64,000 nt of DNA from NCBI RefSeq assembly GCF_022581195.2, contig NC_061465.1, forward strand, positions 4,094,501 to 4,158,500. The letters run 5' to 3'. Under the pieces are notes generated by a model that saw only the letters and a list, made by a program, of their open reading frames with translations, was not told the origin of the DNA and searched no databases. Position numbers and translations under genes: made by a program. Origin of the DNA: Helicoverpa zea (Eukaryota; Arthropoda; Insecta; Lepidoptera; Noctuidae). Numbering within the stretch: position 1 is the stretch's first letter; each line of letters opens with the position of its first letter. Below are positions 62,601 to 64,000 of the stretch, piece after piece.

Positions 62601-64000
62601 CTTGCGGTCGAATCACGGCAGAATCAATGCAAACACCTGTCACCGCAGCTTACTACCTTTTTAACCCCCGACAGAAAATTTTGTAAGTTTTTTTTTTTAA
62701 TAATCAGTTGTGAAGGTACTATCGGTTTGTCAAGATTCCTTTATTGCTTAAAAATATAGGTAAGAATGCAACAAGTGTTAAGATCTAACGGAGAATGCAC
62801 TGTCCCTAGGTACCTTCATTGCTCCGTAGCTATAAAATAATAAGTCTCGGTCTGTTAGTTTGATTTTCCGATTCGCAAAAATTATGTTTAGGTACAGTCT
62901 TATTTCAGCTACTATGATTTTTCTGGGTTATCTGGGTATAAGTACAAAACACTCTTGAATATTTTAATATCATCTGATTAGACCAGGTTATCAATAAACA
63001 GTAATTCAGCCCACCTCTTAAGAGCAGTTTGCGAATTGTTCCCATTTAAATTTTACGTGTTCTCCGGCCTTCTGGCATTTGGGTCATCTGGATCAACTCC
63101 AAAAGATTTAGCTTGACACATAAAAATATTGTGTTTGCAAAAAGACTGTAAAACAGATTTAGTTGGAAGTTATGAGGAATCAGTTGACAGGAGAAAATGG
63201 TTTCTTTCGTAGCCATTGTTTTATTTAATTAGATAATGAAATCATGGCCTGTGTGATCGTCACCGTATTCGATATATGTACAATGGTCTCACATAAGAAA
63301 TGATTAAAACAAAAGACAGAAAAAACGCAACAATGAAATGAATAATTGAAACTCATCAGACTCTCATACTGTTCAAAGGGATCCAGCAGGCTGAATAGAA
63401 AAAGCTTTTTCATTTTCGCTATAAACAATAGGCTATGTGAGAGACTTTTACTATTATCTTCAGACTCGAGTCATGAGAATATAAAACGCAGATGCTCGGG
63501 AAAATTCTTTACGCTCTTTGTGATTGATGTTTGAGATATCATGTAGATATGTTGATATACCTTTATGGATGCATATATAGCACGTAGTGTAACTTGATAC
63601 AACGATAAACATAAGAGATGTATTTAACAGGTATTATGCATAATGCTAATAAGTAAGGTAATTAAGTTCGTTTAGTATAAATTCAATCTTGTTACGGTCG
63701 CGTGTCGTTTCGCCTCCCTTAAGTTTGGGTAGGAAACAAAGAGGGTGAGGGGGCAGGAGTGCGATGCGTCATCGCGGCCACTCCGGCACGCACCCCCTGC
63801 GCACCCTCGCCCCAAAACATTGATCGATCCTTCTGCCATAAATGCCATGCGCAAAGCCCGCCCTTTTTGTTTATATTTTCTTTTTTCTTTAGATAATCAA
63901 TTTTATATTTCTTGAAAGGTTTTTCCTGCCGGCTTCTCACTATCAGCATGTTTATTAAAACAAAGATATATACTCAATGTTTGGAAAATATTTGAAGCAG

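Larger units (their letters stand above)
40447..64000. other. Long stretch without supported coding exons
   Basis: No open frame on either strand has a recognisable domain together with splice sites, and base composition is uniformly AT-rich. It fits the large 5' intron(s) of Unc-76 or intergenic DNA. Recognised content is limited to a non-LTR fragment (48714-48906), a repeat scrap (52325-52392) and a MITE (53503-53648). A few GC-richer patches (47930-48010, 55730-55800, 63740-63870) could be first exons or promoters but none is demonstrated. The longest open frame (56617-57024, 135 codons, plus) has no motif I recognise and no flanking gene context. Confidence 0.55.

Overview
The window looks like nuclear DNA of a moth (Lepidoptera, probably noctuid-like). 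It is AT-rich, with intron-split genes using GT-AG splice sites. It carries repeats I recognise as typical of moths: a tRNA-derived SINE with a TAAA-type tail, non-LTR 3' ends with CAAA-type tails, and 'accaacccgcattg...cccagcag' fragments. The species call rests on family resemblance only; no search was run.

Layout, left to right. (1) 71-8735, plus strand: the 3' end of a beta-spectrin gene. It covers an Ala/Glu/Arg-rich linker, a Ser/Pro-rich linker, the C-terminal PH domain, a very short last coding exon and a long 3' UTR. (2) 9196-30167, plus strand: a tandem cluster of five S1-family (chymotrypsin-like) serine protease loci. The first (9196-12325) has seven coding exons and has Asn in place of the catalytic Ser. 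The second (16050-17387) is a decayed pseudogene. The third, fourth and fifth (17875-20580, 25219-27297, 28455-30167) are intact 291-residue secreted zymogens. These three share exactly the same five-exon structure and a shared TATA/GATA-like proximal promoter, as expected of midgut digestive chymotrypsins. (3) 34393-40446, minus strand: the six 3' coding exons of an Unc-76/FEZ family gene (kinesin-1 adaptor). Its N-terminal exons are not recognisable here. (4) 40447-64000: about 23.5 kb with no coding exon I can support, probably the long 5' intron(s) of Unc-76 or intergenic DNA, with a few mobile-element fragments.

The spectrin and Unc-76 genes are ordinary conserved cytoskeletal and transport genes that bracket an evolutionarily active protease cluster. 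In that cluster I see duplication, possible gene conversion, loss of catalytic residues by two different routes, one pseudogene, and MITEs and retroelements sitting in introns and spacers.

The most unusual items are the Ser-to-Asn protease homologue, the multiply broken second protease locus, the shared promoter module, a SINE interrupted by two later insertions (one a 1236-bp inverted-repeat element with a TATA target duplication), a pair of inverted MITE copies 17 kb apart, and an 18-bp minisatellite in an Unc-76 intron. I saw no CRISPR, phage or operon-like system; none is expected in an animal genome.
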